Below are positions 1-6,544 of a stretch of 9,194 bases of DNA, piece after piece. Origin of the DNA: JAJDYQ01 sp942491945 (GTDB taxonomy: Bacteria; Pseudomonadota; Gammaproteobacteria; JAJDYQ01). A program made the translations under genes and the position numbers. The stretch is taken from NCBI GenBank assembly GCA_942491945.1, contig CALODD010000033.1, positions 1 to 9,194 of the forward strand. The letters are read 5' to 3'. Below the pieces are notes generated by a model, which searched no databases, was not told where the DNA came from, and worked only from the letters and a program-made list of their open reading frames with translations. Every line of letters begins with the position of its first letter. Position 1 is the first letter of the stretch.

Positions 1-168
1 TCCAGACTCCAGCACAATATTCATAATGATTTTCTTACCGGCATAATCGGAAAGCGCTTTATTCGCTAAATCACCATCGACCAGAACGAAATCCGGAGCC
101 TGTTCACCGACTGGCGGTAAATCACCGTTGGTATGCAATCCATTTCCCTGCAGCGTGACGCTAGCCAT
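1..168 (-). CDS. tpx: Thiol peroxidase (Tpx family), N-terminal 56 codons, cut by window edge
   Basis: Only the N-terminus is present; the gene runs off the left edge. The translation starts MASVTLQGN, then has VGEQAPDFVLV, the end of the first strand pair typical of atypical 2-Cys peroxiredoxins of the Tpx type, and DYAGKKIIMNIV, which leads into the peroxidatic loop. Family members reduce hydrogen and alkyl peroxides using thioredoxin, in cytoplasm or periplasm; no signal peptide is visible here. The start is supported by AAAGGAG about 7 bases upstream of the ATG at 168. The catalytic cysteine would lie a few residues beyond the window. The last visible residues (VLESG) do not match the usual P-S-L-D-T loop, but the next reading frame gives S-L-D at bases 8-1, so a one-base insertion is suspected. 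The gene lies 71 bases downstream of gcvPA on the same strand. The family assignment is firm; intactness is uncertain. Confidence 0.82.
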   Translation of the reverse strand, partial: MASVTLQGNGLHTNGDLPPVGEQAPDFVLVDGDLANKALSDYAGKKIIMNIVLESG

Positions 169-209
169 ATCTGTTCTCCTTTTCTATTTATATTGTCTGT
201 GTTCTATAG

Positions 210-239
210 ATGATGCTCAGGTTCTTGTCCATGCATCAT
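210..239 (-). other. Short inverted repeat right after the gcvPA stop codon
   Basis: Seven-base arms at 210-216 and 233-239 are perfectly complementary (atgatgc / gcatcat) around a 16-base loop. In the transcript this forms a small hairpin immediately after the gcvPA stop. It has no run of U after it, so it is not a convincing intrinsic terminator; it could stabilise the 3' end of the gcv message or be chance. The gap also carries the tpx ribosome binding site. Confidence 0.3.
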
Positions 240-1601
240 TTATTGTTGCAGCGCACTCTCAAGTGCCTGTGCATATTTTTCGATATCACTTTCTGTTTTA
301 GTTTCAGTCACACAAACCAGTAAGCAATTATTCAATACCGGATAGTCATCCGATAAATTGTAGCCCGCCTGAATACCATTCGATGACATTACTGCCATGA
401 TATTGGCAACATCGGTATCGAACTGTAATACGGCCTCATGGAATCCAGGCGTAGAAAACTTAACCGAAACACCCTGTATCCTAGCAACACGATCTAACAG
501 CTTCTGCAGATTGCTATGGCAGGCTGACGCGACTTGTTGCAGACCTTTAGCTCCGAGTATCGACATAAAAATTGTCGATGCAGTCACGACCAAACCCTGA
601 TTGGTACAGATATTCGACGTCGCCTTGGAACGACGAATATGCTGCTCGCGAGCCTGGAGAGTCAGGGCATAGCCATCTTTACCATCCAGATCGACGGTCT
701 TACCGATAATACGACCCGGCATCTGACGCACAATGGCTTGCGCACAGGTCAGAAAACCATAATAAGGCCCACCCGATGACAACGGTGCACCCAGTGGCTG
801 GCCCTCGCCACATGCGATATCTGCTCCTTTCTCACCCCATTGACCCGGCGGCTTAATCAATGACATGGCCATTGGATTAACCACGCCAATCACTAACGCA
901 CCCTTCTCATGTGCCCAGTTTGTCATCTCGTCAGCATTTTCCAGACAACCAAAGAAATTAGGCTGATTGATAACAACTGCCGCAATATCTTCGTCTTGCC
1001 ACTGATTCAGAGCAGAGATATCGGTAACGCCCGAATCATTAAGCATCGGGATTTCAATTAACTCAATGCTCTGTTGGTGTGTGAGGGTGTGAACCACCTG
1101 ACGATAACGAGGATGTAGCGTTCCTGGCACAAGAATCTTGCGCGACTTGGATTTACGGTTGGCTCTTACCGCCATCAGTACAGCTTCAGCCAATGCCGTA
1201 GCCCCGTCATACAACGATGCATTCGATACATCCATCGACATCAGCGACGCCATCATGGTCTGGTACTCATAAAGCAGCTGCAACGTACCCTGACTCGCCT
1301 CTGCCTGATACGGCGTGTAGGCGCTATAAAACTCACCACGGGTCGTAATTTCCCATACCGCAGCCGGAATATGGTGCTCATACGCACCCGCACCAATGAA
1401 GTTCAGATTGCCACTATCCTGCAAGGCTCGCTCATGCATGATGCGAGCAACTTCCATCTCGGAAGCCCCTTCAGGGACATGATCCAACCCACTGATACGC
1501 AGATCAGCTGGAATCTCATCGAACAGATCATCAATACTATCGACACCAATGGCATCAAGCATCTGACGAGTATCATCTTCAGTATGGGGGATAAACGGCA
1601 T
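240..1601 (-). CDS. gcvPA: Glycine dehydrogenase (decarboxylating), subunit 1 (P-protein alpha subunit)
   Basis: This 453-residue protein is the full length usual for the N-terminal half of split P-protein. P-protein decarboxylates glycine and passes the aminomethyl group to the lipoyl arm of GcvH, in the cytoplasm. Recognisable family blocks are NFIGAGAYEHHIP (67-79), YTPYQAEASQGTLQLLYEYQ (95-114), ASLYDGATALAEA (128-140), GEGQPLGAPLSSGGPYYGF (265-283), RQMPGRIIG (292-300) and RRSKATSNICTNQ (323-335). This subunit does not carry the PLP-binding lysine, which belongs to GcvPB, so activity needs a partner that is not visible in the window. The ATG at 1601 fits the N-terminus seen in the family (MPFIPHTEDD); the ribosome binding site before it is weak. 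It is the third gene of the gcvT-gcvH-gcvPA unit and should share the riboswitch upstream of gcvT. Confidence 0.95.
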   Translation of the reverse strand: MPFIPHTEDDTRQMLDAIGVDSIDDLFDEIPADLRISGLDHVPEGASEMEVARIMHERALQDSGNLNFIGAGAYEHHIPAAVWEITTRGEFYSAYTPYQAEASQGTLQLLYEYQTMMASLMSMDVSNASLYDGATALAEAVLMAVRANRKSKSRKILVPGTLHPRYRQVVHTLTHQQSIELIEIPMLNDSGVTDISALNQWQDEDIAAVVINQPNFFGCLENADEMTNWAHEKGALVIGVVNPMAMSLIKPPGQWGEKGADIACGEGQPLGAPLSSGGPYYGFLTCAQAIVRQMPGRIIGKTVDLDGKDGYALTLQAREQHIRRSKATSNICTNQGLVVTASTIFMSILGAKGLQQVASACHSNLQKLLDRVARIQGVSVKFSTPGFHEAVLQFDTDVANIMAVMSSNGIQAGYNLSDDYPVLNNCLLVCVTETKTESDIEKYAQALESALQQ

Positions 1602-1649
1602 GGGTCGTTCTCGTTAACTTTTGATTAAGATATAGATAATCGATCAGGT

Positions 1650-2046
1650 TTATTCTTCTTCGGCACAGAATGCTTCGTAACCTTCGGCATCCATCAGTGC
1701 TTCCAGTTCAGAAGAGTCCCCAATGCAGCACCCTGAAAAAAATCCAGCCCTCCCCATAAGGATCATCATTAACCTTTTCAGGGCTATCGGCCAGATCGGC
1801 ATTCGCTTCGACAATCTCACCGCCCACAGGACAATAGACATCTGATGCTGCTTTCACAGATTCAACCACTGCACAGGCTTCTTCTGCTTCAAGCTCTGCA
1901 CCAATTTCTGGTGTTTCAACAAATACCATGTCGCCCAAAGCCGCCTGAGCATGATCCGTAATACCTACAGTAACCAGGTCGTCATCATCAGCTCTGACCC
2001 ACTCATGGCTTTTGCTATATTTTAAATCGCCAGGAACTTCACTCAT
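1650..2046 (-). CDS. gcvH: Glycine cleavage system H protein, with an apparent +1 frameshift near the 3' end
   Basis: GcvH carries aminomethyl groups on a lipoyl-lysine between P-, T- and L-proteins. The frame from the ATG at 2046, which has TAGGAG upstream, reads MSEVPGDLKYSKSHEWVR and contains the lipoylation motif VESVKAASDVY with the acceptor lysine at residue 65. It is typical up to GWIF (residues 100-103), then leaves the family pattern and stops at 1708 after 112 residues. The missing C-terminal part is present in the neighbouring frame: DSSELEALMDAEGYEAF and CAEEE, ending at 1650. Joining the frames by one base removed between about 1725 and 1737 gives about 131 residues, close to the 129 of E. 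coli GcvH. The break is either a sequencing error or a true mutation; without correction the last helix is lost. The gene sits 35 bases after gcvT and 48 bases before gcvPA. Confidence 0.9.
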
Positions 2047-2081
2047 CGTTATCTCCTAATAAATTTCTGTCTAACGCTTAA

Positions 2082-3167
2082 TTAAATTTCGATACAAGCT
2101 TTACCGTTGCGTGCAAACGGTGCTTTTACAATTGATGCTTTCAGGTGTTTATTTCTAACTTCAACTTCACAACTGGTGCTATCACCAACAGGAATACGTG
2201 CAAAACCAATCGAACGGCCAAGTGTCGGAGAGAATCCTCCGCTAGTAAGCTCGCCTTCCCCCTCAGTCGTGATGATTTTCTGATGAGACCGCATAACACC
2301 ACGGTCTTCCAGTAAAACACCAACAAAGCGTTGTTTTATACCATCTGACTTTTGCTGTTCCAAAGCAGAGCGTCCAACGAAATCTCGATCTGCTGGCTCC
2401 CAGGCGATCGTCCAGTTCAGCCCTGATTCCAGCGGACTGGTTGACTCATCCATATCCTGCCCATAGAGATTCATACCGGCTTCCAGACGTAGTGTATCTC
2501 TTGCCCCCAGACCACAGGGCTTCACACCAGCCTCAAGCAATGCGTTCCAGAAAGTGGTTGCTTCAGCTTCAGGCACCATGATTTCAAAACCATCTTCACC
2601 GGTATAGCCCGTTCTGGCGATAAACCATTCGCCATTAAAAACACCGGTAAAGACTTTCAAATCAGCCGTAAGCGTAGCGGCTTCATCAGACATCGCCTGC
2701 ATAGCCTTTTCACGAGCATTCGGGCCCTGAATCGCAATCATGGCCAAATCATCGCGTACCTGCATATCCACGCCATCACCAAGCTGCGCACTAATCCAGG
2801 CGATATCTTTTTCAGTCGTACCCGCATTAACCACCATGCGATAGTACTGATCATCGATGTAATAAATGATGAGATCATCAATCACCCCACCATCGTCCTG
2901 CAGCATGCAGCTATAGAGTGCTTTACCGGTAGTCTTGAGTTTGGCTATATCGTTGGCGAGCAGGCGACGTAAGAAATCCTGAGTAGCGTCACCCTTAAAA
3001 TCGATCACGGTCATATGAGAGACATCAAACATACCGGCATCATCGCGAACCATATGATGCTCGTCTTTCTGAGAGCCGTAATGCAAAGGCATATCCCAGC
3101 CAGCAAAATCAACCATCTTGCCGCCAGCGTCTCTGTGCGCCTGATTTAGAACCGTTTGTTTAGTCAT
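2082..3167 (-). CDS. gcvT: Glycine cleavage system T protein (aminomethyltransferase)
   Basis: GcvT moves the methylene group from aminomethyl-GcvH to tetrahydrofolate, releasing ammonia and giving 5,10-methylene-THF. The 361-residue product has the family's landmarks: VDFAGWDMPLHYGS (19-32), FDVSHM (47-52), GGVIDDL with the conserved aspartates at 97-98, RTGYTGEDGFEI (185-196), GLGARDTLRLEAGMNLYGQD (219-238), and the C-terminal barrel signature LTSGGFSPTLGRSIGFA (307-323). I chose the ATG at 3167, preceded by GAGAGA, because the product then starts MTKQTVLNQAHRDAGGKMVDFAGW like other GcvT proteins. A longer in-frame start at 3224 lies inside the terminator hairpin of the leader and is unlikely. 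It is the first gene of the gcv unit, directly behind the glycine riboswitch. Confidence 0.96.
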   Translation of the reverse strand: MTKQTVLNQAHRDAGGKMVDFAGWDMPLHYGSQKDEHHMVRDDAGMFDVSHMTVIDFKGDATQDFLRRLLANDIAKLKTTGKALYSCMLQDDGGVIDDLIIYYIDDQYYRMVVNAGTTEKDIAWISAQLGDGVDMQVRDDLAMIAIQGPNAREKAMQAMSDEAATLTADLKVFTGVFNGEWFIARTGYTGEDGFEIMVPEAEATTFWNALLEAGVKPCGLGARDTLRLEAGMNLYGQDMDESTSPLESGLNWTIAWEPADRDFVGRSALEQQKSDGIKQRFVGVLLEDRGVMRSHQKIITTEGEGELTSGGFSPTLGRSIGFARIPVGDSTSCEVEVRNKHLKASIVKAPFARNGKACIEI

Positions 3168-3189
3168 ACAATCTCTCAATGCCGTAACG

Positions 3190-3234
3190 AAAAAAGGGGC
3201 GACGATTGACGGCATAACCGGCAATCGTCGCCCC
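3190..3234 (-). terminator. Intrinsic terminator (attenuator) in the gcvT leader
   Basis: Read on the minus strand, GGGGCGACGATTG (3234-3222) pairs perfectly over 13 bases with CAATCGTCGCCCC (3208-3196). After one mismatch the inner arms add three more pairs (CGG/CCG) around a five-base loop, and six U residues follow (3195-3190). It lies between aptamer 2 and the gcvT ribosome binding site, the place of an expression platform. The first G of the stem (3234) is also the last base of aptamer-2 P1, and extending the stem into the U run (A3235, G3236, A3237) would use up that P1 strand. Competition between P1 and the terminator is therefore possible, as described for riboswitches that switch gcvT on with glycine; the direction is inferred. 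Confidence 0.85.
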
Positions 3235-3400
3235 TCTGTCCTGATACCTGAGAGATTGGAAGGCTAGCGCCTTCGTCCCCTTCGGTGAGCGGTCACCCAC
3301 TGCTCTCCAGAGCCGATAATCCGATGTGGTCCGTTTTGCCTGAGCGTTTCCGGACGGGTTGCGCCTTCGGCGGCCGACAAGCGGCTCTCTCCCACATCGA
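3234..3400 (-). promoter_or_regulatory. Tandem (two-aptamer) glycine riboswitch
   Basis: Both aptamers are readable on the minus strand. Aptamer 1 (3400-3321) is closed by P1 CGATGTGG (3399-3392) with CCACATCG (3329-3322), and contains GGGAGAG, GCCGAAGGCGCAA and AAACGCTCAGGCAAAA followed by GGACC. Aptamer 2 (3312-3234) is closed by CTCTG (3312-3308) with CAGAG (3238-3234), and contains CTGGAGAGC, CACCGAAGGGGACGAAGG and AATCTCTCAGG followed by CAGGACAGAGG. These are the conserved glycine-aptamer cores. The leader CCGAT (3410-3406) can pair with ATCGG in the linker (3317-3313), in keeping with the known leader-linker helix and kink-turn of tandem glycine riboswitches. The element senses glycine and controls the gcv genes behind it. 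Confidence 0.95.
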
Positions 3401-3416
3401 TTGAAATCGGACGGCG

Positions 3417-3445
3417 ACTATAACGAGGTTAGGAATCTAAACCAA
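3417..3445 (-). promoter_or_regulatory. Candidate sigma-70 promoter for the gcv operon
   Basis: On the minus strand, TTGGTT (3445-3440) and TATAGT (3422-3417) are separated by 17 bases; the -10 box matches 5 of 6 consensus bases and the -35 box 3 of 6. Transcription would start near 3410, just before the leader strand that pairs with the riboswitch linker, so the position fits the RNA it must make. A second possible pair, TTGATA (3480-3475) and TGTAAA with an 18-base gap, lies further upstream. No experiment supports either choice. Confidence 0.5.
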
Positions 3446-3643
3446 GCTTATTTACAGGGTAATTGGACTAAAATTATCAAAGCTAAGATTTATCAACGCC
3501 TTAGCTTTATCTCACACACTCAAAATTAGAACTCTGAGTTAGCTAGTTATTTTTTCAGGATAAATCTATTTTGAGACATTTTTCACAACCATTTCTCTCA
3601 TGACGACTACTATCATTCAATACTGTCTGAAAGGAAGCCCAGA

Positions 3644-4093
3644 ATGAAAACAACGAGCATTGCCTTATTCATCGCACTAACGATCTGTTCGACTGCTCAT
3701 GCTGACTATAATGAGGATTTCGGTGATCCCAGATTGCAGCCCGTAAAAGACGCCATTAAAAAAGAACAGTATGAAACGGCATTCAAGTTACTTGAGAAAC
3801 TCAATACAGAAACTCCTCGAGACGCAAACACACTGGGCCTGATGGGCTACTCTCTAAGAAAACTGGAACAACGTGACGAAAGCCTCGACTATTACAAACA
3901 GGCACTTAGCGTTGATCCCAAGCATCTCGGCTCTAATGAATATCTCGGTGAACTCTATCTTCAAATGGGAAAACTGGATATGGCAGAGGAACGACTAGCG
4001 GTTATTGATGGTGCCTTTTCCTGCCTGTTTGGTTGCAAGGAATACGACAAACTAAAGGAGGCAATTGAAGCTTACAAAAAGAAATCTAACTAA
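3644..4093 (+). CDS. Small secreted tetratricopeptide-repeat protein
   Basis: The 149-residue product starts with a clear signal peptide: MKTTS, a hydrophobic stretch, and a probable cleavage after AHA at residue 20, without a lipobox cysteine, so the mature protein is expected in the periplasm. Three TPR-like helix pairs follow at about 32-60, 61-93 and 94-121; the second is clearest, with LGLMGYSLRKLEQRDESLDY and ALSVDP. The C-terminal tail holds two cysteines (127 and 131, in SCLFGCKEYDKLKEAI) that could form a disulfide. AAGGAAG lies 6 bases before the ATG. TPR proteins bind other proteins; no partner or pathway can be read from the sequence. The gene is divergent from the glycine riboswitch and convergent with ubiI, whose stop overlaps its own by 4 bases. 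It sits between ubiI and gcvT, which are neighbours in E. coli. The 220-base gap upstream is AT-rich with no promoter I would defend. Confidence 0.85.
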   Translation: MKTTSIALFIALTICSTAHADYNEDFGDPRLQPVKDAIKKEQYETAFKLLEKLNTETPRDANTLGLMGYSLRKLEQRDESLDYYKQALSVDPKHLGSNEYLGELYLQMGKLDMAEERLAVIDGAFSCLFGCKEYDKLKEAIEAYKKKSN

Positions 4094-5301
4094 AGCCCCA
4101 TGGCTTTTTGAACCAGCGCATTCTTTAGCGGCGGAATGCGGTTAATCGTAGAGAGTCCCGTATTACGTAGTTGAGTGAGAAAGTCCTGCTCATTACTAAA
4201 CATACGTTTCAGAACATCAAACGAACCCTGCATTAACCAGTTATCGCCTTTCCGAGAGCGTTCATAGGCACGCAATACTCGTCGCTGCCCTGGGTCTTTG
4301 TCTGCAACTAATGCATTTTGTAGCTGTGCTGCCAGGGCCTGTACATCCTGTAGCCCCAGGTTAAGCCCTTGTCCAGCCAATGGGTGTACGGTATGCGCAG
4401 CATCGGCAACCAGAGCAATACGAGAAGCCGTGTATTCACGAGCATGGCGCAATGCCAATGGAAAACGCGCTCGTGGCCCTACCGACTTGATTTGACCGAG
4501 CGTCATCTGAAAATCAGCCGCCAGAACTTCGGAGAACTCTTCCTCAGATGCATCACATAACCATTGAGCTTTCTCTTCAGAGGTACTCCAGACAATCGAA
4601 CTCCAGGGTCGTTTCATTGGTAGAAAAGCCAATGGGCCTTCTGGCAAAAAACGCTGCCATGCTGTCGCGTCATGATCTTTCTCTGTCTCAACTGTGCATA
4701 CTACGGCCTGCTGACCATATGACCAGCCAATATCCTCAATGCCGGCCAGCTCACGAACCTTGGATCGAGCACCATCAGCGCCGACCAGTAATTGCGTATT
4801 CAATTGCGCGCCCGAGGAAAAATGCAATTCCAGATGACTGTCTTGATCATCAGCCGTATCTAGACTGTCATCATGAACAATATCTATGTTGCTTTCATCC
4901 AGCGCTGCCTTCACTAACCAGTCATGAATGACTCGACCTTCAACAATATATCCTAGTGACGGCGTCCCAATTTCTGCTGCATCAAAATGAATTTCGCCCG
5001 AACCGCCTGCATCCCAAACATGCATATTCTGATGAGGGTACACACGCGCTGCCTGATCCCCTGGCCAGACATCGATGGAGTCAAGTAATGCCTTACTGGC
5101 GTATGTCAGCGCAAAGACACGCTGATCGAAATCATTCTCAGACTCAGGGCTATCATGTACCGTAGGCTGCGCCTGCAAAGGCTGACGGTCTATCAGCAGA
5201 ATCGAAGGCTTCCTTGCTTGTTCTCCACGGGTAAGACTTAAAGCGAGTGCGAGGCCAGGAATTCCAGCTCCATGGATCACTAAATCATAATGCTGATTCA
5301 T
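4090..5301 (-). CDS. ubiI: FAD-dependent ubiquinone ring hydroxylase, UbiI (VisC) type
   Basis: This 403-residue member of the UbiH/UbiF/VisC/COQ6 family is predicted to hydroxylate the ring of an octaprenylphenol intermediate (C5 for UbiI) in aerobic ubiquinone synthesis, within the soluble Ubi complex or at the membrane. The N-terminal dinucleotide motif is GAGIPG (11-16), the DG motif is GADGARSKVRE (174-184), and the third motif is ALVADAAHTVHPLAGQGLNLG (in two parts: ALVADAAH 296-303, HPLAGQGLNLG 306-316). Alanine stands where most relatives have glycine in the G-D pair (299-300). The ATG at 5301 overlaps the ubiH stop in ATGA, with GGGTGA upstream, indicating translational coupling. UbiI rather than UbiF is inferred from its position directly after ubiH, as in E. 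coli; regiospecificity cannot be read from sequence alone. Confidence 0.87.
   Translation of the reverse strand: MNQHYDLVIHGAGIPGLALALSLTRGEQARKPSILLIDRQPLQAQPTVHDSPESENDFDQRVFALTYASKALLDSIDVWPGDQAARVYPHQNMHVWDAGGSGEIHFDAAEIGTPSLGYIVEGRVIHDWLVKAALDESNIDIVHDDSLDTADDQDSHLELHFSSGAQLNTQLLVGADGARSKVRELAGIEDIGWSYGQQAVVCTVETEKDHDATAWQRFLPEGPLAFLPMKRPWSSIVWSTSEEKAQWLCDASEEEFSEVLAADFQMTLGQIKSVGPRARFPLALRHAREYTASRIALVADAAHTVHPLAGQGLNLGLQDVQALAAQLQNALVADKDPGQRRVLRAYERSRKGDNWLMQGSFDVLKRMFSNEQDFLTQLRNTGLSTINRIPPLKNALVQKAMGL
4092..4109 (+). terminator. Weak hairpin with T run at the convergent gene ends
   Basis: AAAGCC (4092-4097) pairs with GGCTTT (4102-4107) around a CCAT loop and is followed by two more T residues. 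It overlaps the TPR gene stop codon and the last codons of ubiI. The stem has only six pairs, three of them A-T, so it would be a weak terminator for the plus-strand transcript. The reverse strand has no good U run after it. No stronger terminator is seen at this convergent junction. Confidence 0.35.
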
Positions 5302-6533
5302 GAACCGTCACCCGACAAAGGTATGCCTCGCATGAGTCCAGCCTGCCGACCTAAACGCCCCGTAACGGCACGAGTAAACAGATTACGCAGTCCAGGAATA
5401 TATCGCAGGGCTAGTAAGCCCTTCTGACGTGCTAGCTTGATCGGCAATAAAGGATTAACAAACATACGGATCAAGCTATCGGTAAATGCCACCATAATGC
5501 GTTCATCCTGTTTACGCCAGCTTGCATATTCTTCTAGTAACGACAATGAACCCGGATCGATTCCTTCTTTGCGCGCGCCTGACAGGATCTCAACCAATGC
5601 ACTCACATCACGCATACTCAAGTTGTATCCCTGTGCGGCTACCGGGTGAATGTAATGTGCTGCATTACCTATCAGTACCAGGCGCTCAAGCACCGCCTCT
5701 TTACTTCGCACTAACGCCAATGGAAAACGGTAGCGTTTCCCGACCTGGGTAATATCAGCCAGACGACTTCCCATCTGTTTCGCAATATAAGCTGCAAACT
5801 CCTCTTCATTACTTTCCATGAGTGAATCCGCTATTTCATCACTCACCGAACAGATAACAGCGAGCCCTTTTTCATGACGAGGTAACAGGGCGATGGCTCC
5901 TTCAGGTATGAAGCGTTCATAGGCCAGCCCCTGATCAAGTTCAGCAACATCCAGATTGGCGATGACCGCGCTCTGATCGTACTCCCATCGTGTCTGACCG
6001 ATTTGGAAACGTTCCCGAATCGAAGACTCTGCACCATCAGAACCGATCAATAGCGATGCTGAAAGCTGTATAGTTTCTTCACCGCTTTGCAGTTCGAGTG
6101 CAACGTTATCTACAGAAATCTCGGCAGAAACCAGCTCGGCCGGAGCAAAAATATGGATATTGGCCTGATCATTCAATGCGCTATACAGTGCCTTGCCAAT
6201 AGCTCGAGCTGGTAACACATGTCCCAGCACATCCAGCCCTTCATCAACGGCATTCATCATTACCGAACCAAACTGTCCTTTCGACGAAACGTGGATACGA
6301 GATACATCGACAGCATCATCACCCATATAAGACCACAACCCCATACCTTCGAGTGCCACACGTGTACTACGAGAAAATCCTAGATGACGCTCATCAAATG
6401 CAGGCTGCTGATCAGCCCTTAAAGCCGTCCGCTCAATGAGTGCAACGGAATAGCCCACCCGCGATAGCGCATAAGCCAGTGTGCCACCGACAGCACCAGC
6501 TCCTACAATTGCTATATCAAACGACTGACTCAT
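5298..6533 (-). CDS. ubiH: 2-octaprenyl-6-methoxyphenol hydroxylase
   Basis: UbiH is an FAD-dependent monooxygenase that hydroxylates C1 of the ubiquinone precursor ring. From the ATG at 6533 the protein has 411 residues and starts MSQSFDIAIVGAGAVGG, with the flavin-binding GAGAVG at 11-16. GSDGAESSIRER (164-175) is the DG motif. LVLIGNAAHYIHPVAAQG (285-302) is the third motif, in which asparagine replaces the usual aspartate; E. coli UbiH also has GNAA here, which supports the UbiH call over UbiI. An upstream in-frame GTG at 6548 overlaps the pepP stop (GTGA) and would add five residues; I prefer the ATG because the family starts close to the FAD-binding strand and the GTG lacks a ribosome binding site. 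It is the third gene of the ygfB-pepP-ubiH-ubiI run, overlapping ubiI by 4 bases. Confidence 0.92.
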   Translation of the reverse strand: MSQSFDIAIVGAGAVGGTLAYALSRVGYSVALIERTALRADQQPAFDERHLGFSRSTRVALEGMGLWSYMGDDAVDVSRIHVSSKGQFGSVMMNAVDEGLDVLGHVLPARAIGKALYSALNDQANIHIFAPAELVSAEISVDNVALELQSGEETIQLSASLLIGSDGAESSIRERFQIGQTRWEYDQSAVIANLDVAELDQGLAYERFIPEGAIALLPRHEKGLAVICSVSDEIADSLMESNEEEFAAYIAKQMGSRLADITQVGKRYRFPLALVRSKEAVLERLVLIGNAAHYIHPVAAQGYNLSMRDVSALVEILSGARKEGIDPGSLSLLEEYASWRKQDERIMVAFTDSLIRMFVNPLLPIKLARQKGLLALRYIPGLRNLFTRAVTGRLGRQAGLMRGIPLSGDGS

Positions 6534-6544
6534 GTTCTCAGGAA

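Noticed and set aside
1..168. Possible start of gcvPB, expected next to gcvPA
   Set aside because: The translation (MASVTLQGN, VGEQAPDFVLV, DYAGKK) is that of a Tpx-type peroxiredoxin and has no resemblance to P-protein.
1650..1841. Separate small minus-strand gene
   Set aside because: Only its C-terminal part is protein-like, and that part is the missing end of GcvH in the shifted frame; the rest is antisense-like shadow of gcvH in another frame.
3168..3224. Upstream in-frame start for gcvT (19 extra residues)
   Set aside because: It lies inside the terminator hairpin of the leader, has no family similarity and no suitable ribosome binding site; the ATG at 3167 gives the normal GcvT N-terminus.
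4548..4931. 127-codon plus-strand open frame opposite ubiI
   Set aside because: It lies entirely antisense to a well-conserved gene, has no ribosome binding site, and its histidine-, serine- and proline-rich composition looks like reverse-strand shadow.
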